The notes beneath the pieces are model-generated. The model was not told where the DNA came from and searched no databases. It saw only the letters and a list, made by a program, of their open reading frames with translations. Position numbers and translations under genes: made by a program. This document shows, piece by piece, positions 44,074 to 44,638 of a DNA stretch of 44,638 nucleotides. Each line of letters opens with the position of its first letter. Position 1 is the stretch's first letter. Origin of the DNA: Flavobacteriaceae bacterium (GTDB lineage Bacteria; Bacteroidota; Bacteroidia; Flavobacteriales; Flavobacteriaceae); assembly GCA_030835845.1 (NCBI GenBank), contig JAUROD010000004.1:1-44638 (forward strand). Reading direction: 5' to 3'.

Positions 44074-44638
44074 ATGAAACACATTGCTTCTTCATTTACT
44101 TTACCCAACGGGTCAATTTTAAAAAACAGGATCGCAAAATCAGCGATGAGTGAAAATTTTGGAACTGCTCATCATGCTCCATCTAAAGGTCTTATTAATG
44201 CATACAGAGTTTGGGCAAAAGGGAATCCGGGCTTACTAATTACAGGAAATGTAATGGTCGACTCAATGGCACTTGGGGAAGCTCGAAATGTTGTTGTTGA
44301 GGATTACCGTCACTTTGAATTGCTAAAAGCATGGGCAAAGTCTGTAGAAGGAACGGGTGTACATCTTTGGCCTCAGCTCAATCACCCTGGCAGGCAAGCT
44401 TTTGCGGCAATCAATAGAGAAGTAGTAGCACCCTCTGCTGTTCCATTGAAAATGGGAGGTGCATCAAAAATGTTTAAAACAGCTAAAGCCTTGACTCAGG
44501 ATGCCATTTGGGAGATCATTAAACGTTTTGGAAATGCTGCTCGAATTATGAAAGAAGCTGGGTTTACCGGTTGTCAAATTCATGGGGCTCACGGCTATTT
44601 AGTCAGTCAATTTCTATCGCCAAATAGTAATAAAAGAG
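44074..44638 (+). CDS. Old Yellow Enzyme family NADH:flavin oxidoreductase (partial)
   Basis: The first 188 residues of an FMN-dependent ene-reductase run off the right edge. The N-terminal FTLPNGSILKNRIAKSAMSE, the PQLNHPGRQ block (FMN/substrate contact) and GCQIHGAHGYLVSQFLSP are diagnostic for the OYE/DCR/FadH group. The start is the ATG 26 bases after the HupE-like gene. Whether a C-terminal FadH-type domain follows cannot be told. Confidence 0.9.
   Translation, partial: MKHIASSFTLPNGSILKNRIAKSAMSENFGTAHHAPSKGLINAYRVWAKGNPGLLITGNVMVDSMALGEARNVVVEDYRHFELLKAWAKSVEGTGVHLWPQLNHPGRQAFAAINREVVAPSAVPLKMGGASKMFKTAKALTQDAIWEIIKRFGNAARIMKEAGFTGCQIHGAHGYLVSQFLSPNSNKR

Noticed and set aside
1-44638. 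CRISPR arrays, insertion sequences, prophage or integrase genes
   Set aside because: No direct-repeat arrays, transposases, integrases or phage genes were seen on either strand; the tRNA-Asn is not flanked by an integrase within the window.

Overview
The window is 44.6 kb of AT-rich, gene-dense bacterial chromosome. It fits a member of the Bacteroidota, most likely an aerobic marine-type Flavobacteriaceae. Evidence includes promoters of the TTG-N17..23-TAnnTTTG type, weak or absent Shine-Dalgarno sequences, the cytochrome b558-type succinate dehydrogenase, the hemA-C-D-E-F-B order with a divergent AraC regulator, HemJ in place of HemG/HemY, a single-chain GlyRS and several flavobacterial lipoproteins. 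I see no prophage, insertion sequence, CRISPR array or rRNA. No stretch over about 300 bases lacks a gene or pseudogene.

Layout. 1-6.2 kb: tRNA-Asn with its promoter and terminator, site-2 protease rseP, an SCO1/SenC copper chaperone, the ferrous iron operon feoA-feoB plus a 39-residue Cys-rich membrane peptide, and aminopeptidase P. 6.4-9.8 kb: sdhC-sdhA-sdhB (complex II). 9.8-18.8 kb: housekeeping genes, namely a HAD phosphatase, a nitrilase-family omega-amidase, a Big_5-like lipoprotein, ComF, GlyRS, an outer-membrane barrel, exonuclease III, an OmpA-family lipoprotein and an aldo/keto reductase. 18.8-22.8 kb: a minus-strand run of O6-alkylguanine methyltransferase, serine hydrolase, PolB-type exonuclease and a fused peptide-type ABC ATPase.

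22.9-29.4 kb is the accessory part. A plus-strand cluster looks like hydroxyproline catabolism: a DHDPS-family deaminase, a DUF885 lipoprotein hydrolase, a 4-hydroxyproline 2-epimerase and an FAD D-amino-acid dehydrogenase. Facing it is a minus-strand pair made of a DM13-domain lipoprotein and an outer-membrane barrel. Two genes here are interrupted by clean in-frame stop codons without frameshift: the deaminase once (TAA) and the barrel twice (TAA and TGA). The region is therefore decaying, recoded, or affected by base-call errors.

29.4-39.3 kb carries nearly the whole heme pathway: minus-strand hemA-hemC-hemD-hemE-hemF-hemB, a divergent AraC regulator, then hemH, a MATE exporter and hemJ. 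Only hemL is not seen. Together with feoAB, sdh and SCO this makes an iron/heme/respiration-rich neighbourhood. 39.3 kb to the end: an NtrY-like histidine kinase overlapping an enoyl-CoA hydratase, convergent plsC and a bacilliredoxin, then a divergent TerB-DnaJ protein, a HupE/UreJ-like membrane protein, and an Old Yellow Enzyme cut by the right edge.

Two structural points stand out. Several -7 elements (TATTTTTG) sit only 2-7 bases before a start codon, suggesting leaderless or near-leaderless mRNAs. The brxA-type/TerB-DnaJ divergent promoter is built on a perfect 11-bp inverted repeat that carries a -7 element in each direction.
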